Positions 1 through 5,475 of a stretch of DNA of 6,028 bases are shown in pieces (the stretch's first letter is position 1; the number at the start of each line of letters is the position of its first letter). The stretch spans positions 1 through 6,028 of the forward strand of contig JAJAZO010000177.1 in NCBI GenBank assembly GCA_026785745.1, written 5' to 3'. A model generated the notes under the pieces. The model was not told the DNA's origin. It worked only from the letters and a program-made list of their open reading frames with translations, and ran no database searches. This DNA comes from Chitinophagaceae bacterium (GTDB taxonomy: Bacteria; Bacteroidota; Bacteroidia; Chitinophagales; Chitinophagaceae). The position numbers and the translations under genes were made by a program.

Positions 1-120
1 ACAGAGCAGATGTCAGCCAAACCGATTTCATCAACTAATCTTTTTGATTCAGTTGTTTGTACAAACAACTGAATCAAAAAGATTAGTTGATGAAATCGGT
101 TTGGCTGACATCTGCTCTGT
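1..120. repeat. Perfect 120-bp palindrome at the window edge (probable fold-back artefact)
   Basis: Bases 1-60 are the exact reverse complement of bases 61-120, with no mismatch and no spacer. The right arm is real waaA coding sequence that continues past 120, so the left arm is simply the antisense copy of the same gene piece. The centre is the 10-bp natural palindrome TTTGTACAAA (56-65). In the right-hand frame this reads Phe-Val-Gln, which fits the Kdo transferase family at that place, so the 10 bp may be genuine and may have seeded the fold-back. A perfect palindrome of this size is unstable in cells, and its position at the very end of the window points to a library or assembly artefact. 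Whether the mirror extends left of base 1 cannot be seen. Confidence 0.95.
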
Positions 121-802
121 TTCCGGTGATACAAGATTTGACAGGGTGATTGAAATTGCAGCAGCAGCAGAATCAATTGCGTTAATCGAAAAATTTATTG
201 GCAACAGGAAAGTAATAATAGCCGGCAGCACCTGGCCGGAGGATGAAGAAGTTTTGCAAAAAGCATTTTCAACAATTATTCACCCATCATTAAAACTTAT
301 CATTGCGCCGCATGAGATAAATGAAAAACATCTCACCGATATAGAATCATTATTCCCAAATTCAATCAGGTACTCCCAACTCATTACTCACTACTCACCT
401 ACCGATAGCAATCAGGACACTACCTGCCTGATCATAGACAACATCGGAATGCTTTCCCGTCTCTACAAATATGCGTACATCACTTACGTAGGTGGTGGAT
501 TAAAAACGATGGGTGTTCATAATGTGCTGGAGGCAGCCGTGTATAGCAAACCTGTTCTCTTTGGCCCTTTTTATCACAAATACACCGAGGCTACAGGGCT
601 GGTGCAGGCCGGTGGTGGTTTACCTTTTAATGATCCAAAAAAGAACGGGGTAATTGCAGGAGAATTAATAGAAGCCTTATTAATAAATGAAGAAGAATAC
701 AATTACAGGTGTAATGCAGCAGGAGATTTTGTGCAATCAAACAAAGGGGCTACGCAAAAAATAATTCAGTTCATTCAGGAAAAACGTCTTTTAACCAACT
801 GA
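44..802 (+). CDS. waaA: 3-deoxy-D-manno-octulosonic acid (Kdo) transferase, 5'-truncated
   Basis: This is the C-terminal half of a Kdo transferase (glycosyltransferase family 30, GT-B fold), which moves Kdo from CMP-Kdo to lipid A precursor at the inner face of the cytoplasmic membrane. Family motifs seen, numbered from the TTG at 44: SGDTRFDRV (27-35), AGSTWPEDE (60-68), IAPHE (87-91), and the nucleotide-sugar-binding stretch YVGGG...GVHNVLEAA...PVLFGPF (148-176). The full-length family has roughly 400-430 residues, so the membrane anchor and N-terminal domain are missing. The TTG at 44 is not a true start: it lies in the mirrored arm of the palindrome, and the frame stays open to the window edge. 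Authentic sequence begins around 56-62. The stop codon overlaps the end of the convergent gene by 28 bp. A loop near residues 108-122 is encoded by an ACTCA-rich repetitive stretch (370-405). Confidence 0.93.
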   Translation: MIQLFVQTTESKRLVDEIGLADICSVSGDTRFDRVIEIAAAAESIALIEKFIGNRKVIIAGSTWPEDEEVLQKAFSTIIHPSLKLIIAPHEINEKHLTDIESLFPNSIRYSQLITHYSPTDSNQDTTCLIIDNIGMLSRLYKYAYITYVGGGLKTMGVHNVLEAAVYSKPVLFGPFYHKYTEATGLVQAGGGLPFNDPKKNGVIAGELIEALLINEEEYNYRCNAAGDFVQSNKGATQKIIQFIQEKRLLTN

Positions 803-1497
803 TCAAAATGCTGCACAGAAGGTAGCTCACTGTTCCATCCCAGTTTCACTTTTAGCTCCCGGCTTATCCAGTATTCTGCTTCTGCATAGATATTAAAAGT
901 GTTGATTGTTTTAATACTGCGTTCATACATATTTTCATCGCCCCGGAACAATTCATTGATAAAAAGAAAGCGGTCATTGATGCCAACTGCTTTGCGAAGG
1001 TCTTTTACTGGGGTTTCTTTTAATACTTCTTTTAACTCTGTTTTCCCCTGTTTTAATTTATCATTCAATGATTGGCCTTGTATTGCTTTGTCGTTTACTT
1101 CCTTGTTTTGATGGGAAAGGGTGGGTATTTCCATCATCGGGTCAAACACCATATCTAACTGCCCATTTTTTTGTACCAGAGAAACAGAGCCTTCGTCCAC
1201 CAGCAATGTTTCCTTTACTTCATGTACTGTTTCCTTAAGTTCATGTATTATTTTCTCTACCGGCTTAGGTGCATATTTTTCATTCCAATAGCTATCGGGA
1301 TGCAATACAGCCCCTACTGCATTGGCCATAGGTAGCATTACGGCCACCTTAGCTGTACCGAGGCTTTGCTGGCTGCCAGATTTCAGCTTTGTAAGTTCAA
1401 ACTGCAATAGCTGAACGGTGCCTAACAGAAGATTGGGGTCGGCCTGTTGTTCAAACTGTTCTTTTAATTTGCTGATGAGAGCTTCGATTCGTTCCAT
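775..1497 (-). CDS. Conserved Bacteroidota protein of unknown function, 240 aa
   Basis: I do not recognise a characterised family. The ATG at 1497 is preferred: the frame continues up to a TTG at 1542, but the added residues look like untranslated leader, and MERIEALISKLKEQFEQQ reads as a natural start. Residues 1-40 form a charged helix with likely coiled-coil character. A second charged helical stretch (78-98, EKIIHELKETVHEVKETL) is followed by a hydrophilic linker (100-160). The C-terminal 75 residues look most constrained: DLRKAVGINDRFLFINELF (166-184), MYERSIKTIN (190-199), EAEYWI (206-211), and a basic RRFS ending. No signal peptide or membrane segment is visible, so it is probably cytoplasmic. 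The pattern resembles uncharacterised proteins I associate with Bacteroidota, but that is memory, not a search. It is convergent with waaA (28-bp overlap) and divergent from tdk. Confidence 0.8.
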   Translation of the reverse strand: MERIEALISKLKEQFEQQADPNLLLGTVQLLQFELTKLKSGSQQSLGTAKVAVMLPMANAVGAVLHPDSYWNEKYAPKPVEKIIHELKETVHEVKETLLVDEGSVSLVQKNGQLDMVFDPMMEIPTLSHQNKEVNDKAIQGQSLNDKLKQGKTELKEVLKETPVKDLRKAVGINDRFLFINELFRGDENMYERSIKTINTFNIYAEAEYWISRELKVKLGWNSELPSVQHFDQLVKRRFS

Positions 1498-1599
1498 TAT
1501 GTATTTTTGACGGCTGATGAATAGTTGCCTGATTTGCCGCAAGGATAATCAGTCAACGCTTTGAGTATTCTAAAATTACAAACAGTTTGCCAATAAAGC

Positions 1600-1633
1600 C
1601 AAAGCTATTGCCGAATACCTAAATCTTAACAAT
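1600..1633 (-). promoter_or_regulatory. Candidate Bacteroidota-type promoter for the 240-aa gene
   Basis: On the minus strand, TAGCTTTG (1607 down to 1600) is an exact match to the Bacteroidota -7 consensus TAnnTTTG. ATTG (1633 down to 1630) lies 22 nt upstream, close to the usual spacing for a TTTG-like -33 element. Transcription would start near 1593 and give a leader of about 95 nt before the ATG at 1497. The -33 part overlaps the tdk start codon, so the two divergent genes could interfere with each other. This rests on motif matching only. No equally good element was found on the plus strand for tdk. Confidence 0.35.
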
Positions 1634-2198
1634 GTTTATTGAACCTAATACCAGCGGTCAACGCCGGGGAAGTATCGAAGTGATTTGCGGATCCATGTTC
1701 AGCGGAAAGACAGAAGAACTCATTCGCCGGTTGAAGAGGGTGAAGATTGCTAATCTGAAAGTGGAGATATTCAAACCAGCTATTGATATGCGGTATGATG
1801 CGGAAAAAATCGTATCGCATGATGCTACTGCCATACAATCCACCCCTATTGATAATTCACAAAAAATATTACTGATGGCTGGCGATGTGGATGTAATTGG
1901 TATAGATGAAGCTCAATTCTTTGATCCGGAAATTGCAAATGTATGTGACCAACTGGCTTTTCGTGGCATCCGGGTTATTGTGGCTGGTCTGGATATGGAC
2001 TATCTCGGCAATCCTTTTGGGCAAATGCCTTTTATAATGGCCAAGGCTGATTATGTAACCAAGCTACATGCTATCTGTATGCAATGTGGCAATATGGCCA
2101 ATTATTCTTACCGCAAAATCCCGAATGATGACCAGGTGATGCTGGGGGCCACTGATGTGTATGAGCCGAGGTGCAGAAATTGTTATGATACAAAATGA
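1632..2198 (+). CDS. tdk: Thymidine kinase (type II, TK1-like)
   Basis: Phosphorylates thymidine to dTMP with ATP in the pyrimidine salvage pathway, in the cytoplasm. The 188-aa protein has the usual length of this family. The P-loop is GSMFSGKT (20-27). The Walker B/catalytic segment is IDEAQFF (91-97), with Glu93 as the expected base. [12 protein letters not shown] (119-130) follows. A zinc-binding set is complete: Cys149-x2-Cys152 and Cys181-x2-Cys184. The thymidine-binding lasso lies between them around NYSYRK (157-162). The ATG at 1632 is preceded by the A-rich leader AATCTTAACA, usual for this phylum. The first 12 residues form a short polar extension before the core strand SIEVICG. A hairpin terminator follows the stop immediately. 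All key residues are present, so the enzyme should be active. Confidence 0.97.
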   Translation: MFIEPNTSGQRRGSIEVICGSMFSGKTEELIRRLKRVKIANLKVEIFKPAIDMRYDAEKIVSHDATAIQSTPIDNSQKILLMAGDVDVIGIDEAQFFDPEIANVCDQLAFRGIRVIVAGLDMDYLGNPFGQMPFIMAKADYVTKLHAICMQCGNMANYSYRKIPNDDQVMLGATDVYEPRCRNCYDTK

Positions 2199-2199
2199 T

Positions 2200-2226
2200 A
2201 AAAGCCCCTGGTTGGAGGCTTTCTTA
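2200..2226. terminator. Hairpin terminator between convergent tdk and the lipoprotein gene
   Basis: AAAGCC (2201-2206) pairs with GGCTTT (2217-2222). Two further C-G pairs can form across a bulged A, leaving a loop of about five bases (TGGTT). The hairpin starts just after the tdk stop. On the plus strand it is followed by a short, weak T-rich run (TTCTT). On the minus strand the stem is followed by TTTTATCATTTT, so it could also end transcription of the convergent gene. The stem is short, so strength is uncertain. Confidence 0.55.
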
Positions 2227-2243
2227 TTGATTCAGTAATCATT

Positions 2244-3158
2244 TTAATTCCGGGCTTTACCTTTTATCCTGGTCTTGCCTTTCATCTCCATTGACATTCC
2301 GTTTGTTTCTGTAGTCATTTCTATTTCCTGATTGGCAGTTACTACCAGCCCGGTTTTGCTATCCACCACTATTGTGCCTTTTATATCTCCTTTCACTTTG
2401 ATTTTCTCATCTTGTGATTCCACTTTGGTGGCTTCATCCAGCGTTACCATATCTCCTTCTATGTCTGTTACCTTATAGGTTGAATTGTATTTACCTGCCA
2501 TGGAGCCGCTTACCTCCGATTTTTTTTGCCAGGTATCACCCACCTTTACTTCCTTATTGGGAAAAATATACAAGAACCTGTCAAACTGCCCTTGCATATT
2601 TTTGGCATTAAACTGACCATCAAACTTTTTTCTCATCTCCTGCTTTTCTTCCTCGTTGAGTCCAAGCGAATCAACAATCGAATTGGCCATATTTTCAAAG
2701 CCTGTTACTTCCTGCACTTTTCCTTCTGCATCAACTTTCATTATAAACTTCTGTCCTTTGATAGCTCCGAATATCGTGTTGATCATCTTCATCGGATCTT
2801 TACCATCCTCAGTTGTGCCAAGGCTGGGCATTGGTTTATCTGTATCCACATCAATATTAAAACCCATTACTCCCATTTTCATTTTAAACCTGTCAATAGT
2901 ACTGGTAATGGTTTTCATACTACCATCATCTTCCGACACATCCATAGAATAATAAGCCGACATATCCATCTGCATATTCTGTCCCATGACTTTTTGGTCA
3001 AAATTGGAGATCATTTCATAATCATACCCCTTCCCTTTTTCAAAATTGAACTTCAGCATTTTGGCTGCCGTGGTATTCTGTGCAGTCTTGCATGACTGTA
3101 TTACAACAACCGTTGCTATTGATACTATAATCAATAAGAGTGCTGTTATTTTTTTCAT
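2244..3158 (-). CDS. DUF6263-like putative lipoprotein, 304 aa
   Basis: A probable exported lipoprotein of unknown function. The ATG at 3158 starts a lipoprotein-type signal: MKK, a hydrophobic stretch (4-20), then IQSC with the lipid-accepting Cys at 23. The frame runs on to a TTG at 3182, but that would put eight extra residues before the Lys-Lys and is unlikely. Gln at the -2 site of the lipobox is not typical. After a short Thr/Ala-rich linker the body has features I associate with the Bacteroidota DUF6263 family: FNFEKGKGYDYEM near 36-48, long amphipathic beta-like stretches, unusually many Met and Lys residues, FPNKEVKVGDTWQ near 200-212, and a C-terminal TGLVVTANQEIEM pattern. It probably forms a beta-rich periplasmic or outer-membrane-attached domain. 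No ligand or partner can be deduced. It converges with tdk and diverges from ccmB. A 7-bp near match to the -7 promoter box (TAATTTG, 3186 down to 3180) lies upstream. Confidence 0.82.
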   Translation of the reverse strand: MKKITALLLIIVSIATVVVIQSCKTAQNTTAAKMLKFNFEKGKGYDYEMISNFDQKVMGQNMQMDMSAYYSMDVSEDDGSMKTITSTIDRFKMKMGVMGFNIDVDTDKPMPSLGTTEDGKDPMKMINTIFGAIKGQKFIMKVDAEGKVQEVTGFENMANSIVDSLGLNEEEKQEMRKKFDGQFNAKNMQGQFDRFLYIFPNKEVKVGDTWQKKSEVSGSMAGKYNSTYKVTDIEGDMVTLDEATKVESQDEKIKVKGDIKGTIVVDSKTGLVVTANQEIEMTTETNGMSMEMKGKTRIKGKARN

Positions 3159-3246
3159 TGGTGTAACTTTATTTGCCTGCAAATTAGAATATTAAACGCA
3201 TACCCTACCGGAAGTAAATAGTATTTTCGCCGGTAAATAAGCCCCC
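3159..3246. promoter_or_regulatory. Divergent intergenic region with inverted repeat and weak -7 match
   Basis: The gap between the divergent lipoprotein gene and ccmB must hold promoters for both. TACCGG (3206-3211) and CCGGTA (3230-3235) form a 6-bp inverted repeat separated by 18 bp, which could be an operator or a weak hairpin. Inside it, TATTTTCG (3222-3229) matches the plus-strand -7 consensus TAnnTTTG at seven of eight positions. It would give ccmB a leader of only about ten bases. No good -33 element is seen at the right distance, so the promoter call is tentative. Confidence 0.25.
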
Positions 3247-3903
3247 ATCAGCTCAGTACGACACATATTAACGCTTTTCAAAAAAGACCTGCTGCTGGAA
3301 ATAAGACAGCAGTACAGTTTCTACGGCATCCTGCTATACATCGGTGCCACCATCTTTGTATTGTTCAATGCGATGGATGAACCCGAGAGCCGGGTATGGA
3401 ATGGTTTGTTCTGGGTAATCCAGTTGTTTATCTGCATCAATGCAGTAGCCAAAAGTTTTATGCAGGAAAGCAAAGGCCGGATGCTTTATTTTTATTCCAT
3501 TGCAAGCCCGTCTGATTTCGTTTTAGCTAAACTGTTATTTAATTCGCTGCTGATGCTGGTGATGAGTTTGCTCAGTCTTTTCCTCTTTACACTGTTTCTC
3601 GGTAATCCAATGCAAAAGGCCGGACAGTTTATAGGTTTGGTTTTACTCGGCGGCTGGAGCCTAAGTCTTGTATTTACTTTTCTCGCCGCTATTGCAGCCA
3701 AAGCACAACAAAATGCAGCTATTATGGCGGTGCTTGGCTTTCCAATCATTATTCCGCAATTATTATTATTGATGAAATTGTCCAATGCTGCTTTTGCCCC
3801 ATTATTAATTATCTCAACGAGTACTGTTTTGTTATTGATTGCATTGGATATAATGGTTGTTCTTCTCGCTGTTATCCTGTTTCCGTTCTTATGGAAAGAT
3901 TAA
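3247..3903 (+). CDS. ccmB: Haem exporter / cytochrome c maturation protein CcmB, non-canonical start
   Basis: Membrane subunit of the CcmAB-type ABC transporter used in cytochrome c maturation. Six hydrophobic segments are visible, starting with SFYGILLYIGATIFVLF (about 3316-3366) and ending with a long hydrophobic stretch before FPFLWKD. Other family features are KKDLLLEIRQQYSF (3280-3318), MDEPESRVWNGLFW, KGRMLYFYSIASPSDF (about 3472-3519) and AAKAQQNAAIMAVLGFPIIIPQLL. The conserved N-terminal KKDLLLE lies upstream of every ATG, GTG or TTG in this frame; the first is TTG at 3361, which would delete the first membrane helix. The frame opens after TAA at 3238-3240. I place the start at ATC 3247 (MSSVRHILTLFKKDLLLE), giving 218 aa, the usual family length. 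ATA at 3265 or a base error are alternatives. No ccmA is adjacent in this window. The stop codon is directly followed by the inserted repeat element. Confidence 0.88.
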   Translation: MSSVRHILTLFKKDLLLEIRQQYSFYGILLYIGATIFVLFNAMDEPESRVWNGLFWVIQLFICINAVAKSFMQESKGRMLYFYSIASPSDFVLAKLLFNSLLMLVMSLLSLFLFTLFLGNPMQKAGQFIGLVLLGGWSLSLVFTFLAAIAAKAQQNAAIMAVLGFPIIIPQLLLLMKLSNAAFAPLLIISTSTVLLLIALDIMVVLLAVILFPFLWKD

Positions 3904-3905
3904 TT

Positions 3906-3956
3906 AATATCGAACAGATGAACAAGGAATTACGAATGAAGAAGTGGAAAACCCGG
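3906..3956 (+). repeat. Left inverted repeat of the ccmB-ccmC insert
   Basis: Contains AATATCGAACAGA (3906-3918), AACAAGGAAT (3921-3930), AAGAAGT (3939-3945) and CCCGG (3952-3956). Each block has an exact complement, in mirrored order, in the right repeat at 4423-4470. The spacing between blocks differs: the left copy has extra bases before AAGAAGT, and the right copy has a seven-base insertion after the outer core. Confidence 0.8.
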
Positions 3957-4062
3957 TGGCTTTGCACACATTTTTTTAGCGAACAGGAAAATTCAATGTT
4001 GAGCAAATAAAAAAAAACCGAATTAGATACTTTAAATAAAATGAGACCGAAAATGTTATAAT

Positions 4063-4422
4063 ATGCAAAAGAAGTATGACCTTGACGAAAGATTAATCAA
4101 TTTTGCCGCCGATCGTATTGATATTTCCGAAATGCTACCCAAAACCCTGGCAGGAAATTATATTGCCTAATAATTAATTCGTTCCTCTACTTCTCCTGCC
4201 TTTCATTATGGAGCCGCACAAAGTGCAGAAAGCCGGAATGATTTTATTCTTAAAATGAAAGTATGTCTGAAAGAATTACGGGAAACATTTAATTGCTTTC
4301 GTTTAATGAAAAAGAAAAAATGGTATGATGATATAAAATTATCGGACTTGATCGGAGAAAATAATGAGCTTATAGCAATCTTTGTTTCCAGCCTTAAGAC
4401 TGCTCAACAAAACAAGAAATAA
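4063..4422 (+). pseudogene. Four-helix-bundle protein (S23 / 23S rRNA intervening-sequence protein family), interrupted by TAA TAA
   Basis: Reading from ATG 4063, one frame gives a nearly complete 119-position member of the S23-type four-helix-bundle family: YDLDERLINFA (5-15), LPKTLAGNYIA (25-35), two stop codons TAA TAA (4168-4173), then LIRSSTSPAFHYGAAQSAES (38-57), RNDFILKMKVCLKELRET (58-75), and NELIAIFVSSLKTAQQNKK (101-119). In relatives the two stop positions are normally filled by residues such as Gly-Gln or Lys-Gln before the conserved L-x-RS-x-TSP motif; Lys-Gln codons AAA CAA would need one change each. No frameshift is present and both halves keep the family pattern, so the loss looks recent, or the gene is read in an unusual way. 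A 35-residue peptide alone would not fold as the bundle. Family proteins form small pentameric helical bundles; their cellular role is poorly known. Most likely a pseudogene. Confidence 0.85.
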
Positions 4423-4470
4423 CCGGGCTGACTTCTTTATTCCTTGTTCGACATTCTTCTGTTCGATATT
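4423..4470 (-). repeat. Right inverted repeat of the ccmB-ccmC insert
   Basis: CCGGG (4423-4427), ACTTCTT (4431-4437), ATTCCTTGTT (4439-4448) and TCTGTTCGATATT (4458-4470) complement the left repeat block by block. Internally, TGTTCGACATTCT (4445-4457) and TGTTCGATATTCT (4460-4472) form a direct repeat with a 15-base period and one mismatch, so the unit itself seems to be built from smaller TTCGA-containing modules. It starts exactly after the stop codon of the four-helix-bundle frame. Confidence 0.8.
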
Positions 4471-4490
4471 CTCTTTTCCCCTTATTTTTG
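4462..4490 (+). promoter_or_regulatory. Candidate promoter for ccmC-ccmD
   Basis: TATTTTTG (4483-4490) is an exact match to the Bacteroidota -7 box TAnnTTTG. TTCG (4462-4465), a three-of-four match to the -33 TTTG box, lies 17 bp upstream and belongs to the right inverted repeat. Transcription would begin near 4497 and leave a leader of about 55 bases before the ATG at 4553. If real, ccmC and ccmD would not depend on read-through from ccmB. The -33 call is weak. Confidence 0.42.
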
Positions 4491-4552
4491 CCCTCATATT
4501 CAACCGGCCAGTATCTCTCTTTGGCCTTCCGATGACTGACACAAAAAACTAT

Positions 4553-5248
4553 ATGTACAAATCCTGGTGGAAGATTGCAAGTGTTGCCTTGCTTATCTAC
4601 ACATTTACCGCCGGGTTACTTTTAGATGTTCCCCGCCTGCCAGCCTTGCAGGAAACTATCCGAAACCTGTACTTTCACGTCTGTATGTGGTTTGCGATGA
4701 TGATTCTTTTCACGGTATCCGTTGTAAATGCTATCAGGTATCTCCGCACTTTCAATATTAAATATGACATTTATGCCCGGCAGTTTGCTGTTGTAGCAAT
4801 TGTATTTGGCTTACTTGGGTATTTAACGGGGGCCATCTGGGCTTCTTATACCTGGGCCGATCCTAATAAACCTGCTATCAATTCTTTCAGTACTATTGCC
4901 CGTGACCCAAAACTTATTGGTGCTGCCATTGCCCTGCTTGTTTATTTTGCCTACCTCATTTTAAGAGACTCTATCCAGGATATGGATAAGAAAGCAAGGA
5001 TCAGTGCGGTGTATAACATTTTTGCTTACGCCATGCTGTTTCCGGCCATCTGGATTTTACCAAGAATACTACCAAGCCTGCATCCGGGAAATGAAGGTAA
5101 CCCTGCCCTCGATGTAAAAAATGATATTAGCGGAAATATGAGGATGATTTTTTATCCGGCGGTAATTGGTTGGACATTGCTCGGCGTTTGGATTACCACG
5201 TTGAAAATAAGGTTGAGTTTATTGAAAGAAAAAGGAATGTTATCATGA
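4553..5248 (+). CDS. ccmC: Cytochrome c biogenesis protein CcmC (CcsA-like haem-handling membrane protein)
   Basis: Inner-membrane haem-handling protein that presents haem to the chaperone CcmE in cytochrome c maturation. The start at 4553 gives MYKSWWKIASVALL, the usual N-terminal form in Bacteroidota, and is preceded by an A-rich leader. ATG 4532 would add seven residues, and the in-frame TTG at 4382 lies inside the four-helix-bundle frame and the right repeat. The product has 231 aa and about six membrane helices. ETIRNLYFHV (34-43) and LHPGN (176-180) contain His42 and His177, the likely haem-ligand pair. The Trp-rich periplasmic loop is reduced to ASYTWADPNKPAINSF (97-112), unlike the proteobacterial WWD motif. 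KARISAVYNIFA and MIFYPAVIGWTLLGVW also fit the family. Cys44 stands where I expect Pro in FHVPMWF. The stop overlaps the ccmD start (ATGA). Confidence 0.93.
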   Translation: MYKSWWKIASVALLIYTFTAGLLLDVPRLPALQETIRNLYFHVCMWFAMMILFTVSVVNAIRYLRTFNIKYDIYARQFAVVAIVFGLLGYLTGAIWASYTWADPNKPAINSFSTIARDPKLIGAAIALLVYFAYLILRDSIQDMDKKARISAVYNIFAYAMLFPAIWILPRILPSLHPGNEGNPALDVKNDISGNMRMIFYPAVIGWTLLGVWITTLKIRLSLLKEKGMLS

Positions 5249-5466
5249 TGAAAAAAATAATGTTGCTGTTCAGCCTGTTGATAATTTCTGTTGTCAGCTT
5301 TGCACAGGAAAAACCCGATAGCTATCGGGTGGAAATGGCGGATACTATGCGCAGCAACGGAAGAATTTATGTGGTGGTGGCCGTAGCACTCACCATACTC
5401 ATTGGCCTTGTATTATATGTAGTAAGAATAGACAGGAAAATAAGTAAGCTGGAAAGAGAAAAATAG
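5245..5466 (+). CDS. ccmD: CcmD family small membrane protein
   Basis: A 73-aa protein with a predicted signal sequence MMKKIMLLFSLLIISVVSFA (1-20, cleavage likely before Gln21), a short polar segment with VEMADTMRSNGRIYVVV (29-45), one membrane helix (about 41-60), and a basic-charged tail RIDRKISKLEREK. This is the Bacteroidota CcmD form; CcmD proteins assist CcmC and haem-loaded CcmE in the membrane. The start codon overlaps the ccmC stop (ATGA at 5245-5248), a hallmark of translational coupling. A second ATG directly follows at 5248 and could equally be used. An in-frame extension back to 5170 lies wholly inside ccmC and is not credible. Confidence 0.88.
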   Translation: MMKKIMLLFSLLIISVVSFAQEKPDSYRVEMADTMRSNGRIYVVVAVALTILIGLVLYVVRIDRKISKLEREK

Positions 5467-5475
5467 TATTTGCCA

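Larger units (their letters stand above)
3906..4470 (+). mobile_element. Putative repeat-bounded insert carrying a four-helix-bundle gene
   Basis: About 565 bp between ccmB and ccmC are bounded by imperfect inverted repeats and contain only a four-helix-bundle (S23-type) reading frame. The left end begins two bases after the ccmB stop codon, and the right inner end abuts the stop codon of the reading frame. No transposase is encoded, and I see no clear target-site duplication (left flank GATTAATT, right flank CTCTTTTC). The 106 bp from 3957 to 4062 hold no gene or RNA I recognise, only A/T-rich sequence with a run of nine A. The interpretation as a dispersed or mobilised unit is inference. 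The alternative is a resident gene whose flanking sequences happen to be complementary. Confidence 0.5.

Noticed and set aside
1..120. Natural hairpin telomere or intrinsic terminator
   Set aside because: The palindrome is just a mirrored coding sequence, without a loop or U-tract, at the edge of the window; an artefact is simpler.
2526..3095. Open frame of 189 codons on the plus strand inside the lipoprotein gene
   Set aside because: It is a shadow of the minus-strand gene: His- and Ile-rich, no family pattern, no start context.
4057..4062. TATAAT sequence as a -10 promoter box
   Set aside because: It touches the ATG at 4063, leaving no room for a transcript start before the codon, and Bacteroidota normally use TAnnTTTG.
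4168..4173. Stop-codon recoding (TAA read as sense) in the four-helix-bundle gene
   Set aside because: TAA is used as a normal stop for ccmB in this window, and no recoding signal is visible.
4516..4523. TCTCTTTG as a -7 promoter box for ccmC
   Set aside because: One mismatch, and the nearest TTTG lies 25 bp upstream, too far; the exact match at 4483-4490 is better.
4382..4552. N-terminal extension of CcmC from TTG 4382
   Set aside because: It overlaps the four-helix-bundle frame and reads through the inverted repeat; the CcmC family begins near MYKSWWK at 4553.
5170..5244. N-terminal extension of CcmD
   Set aside because: It lies wholly inside ccmC in another frame, and a clean signal peptide starts at 5245.
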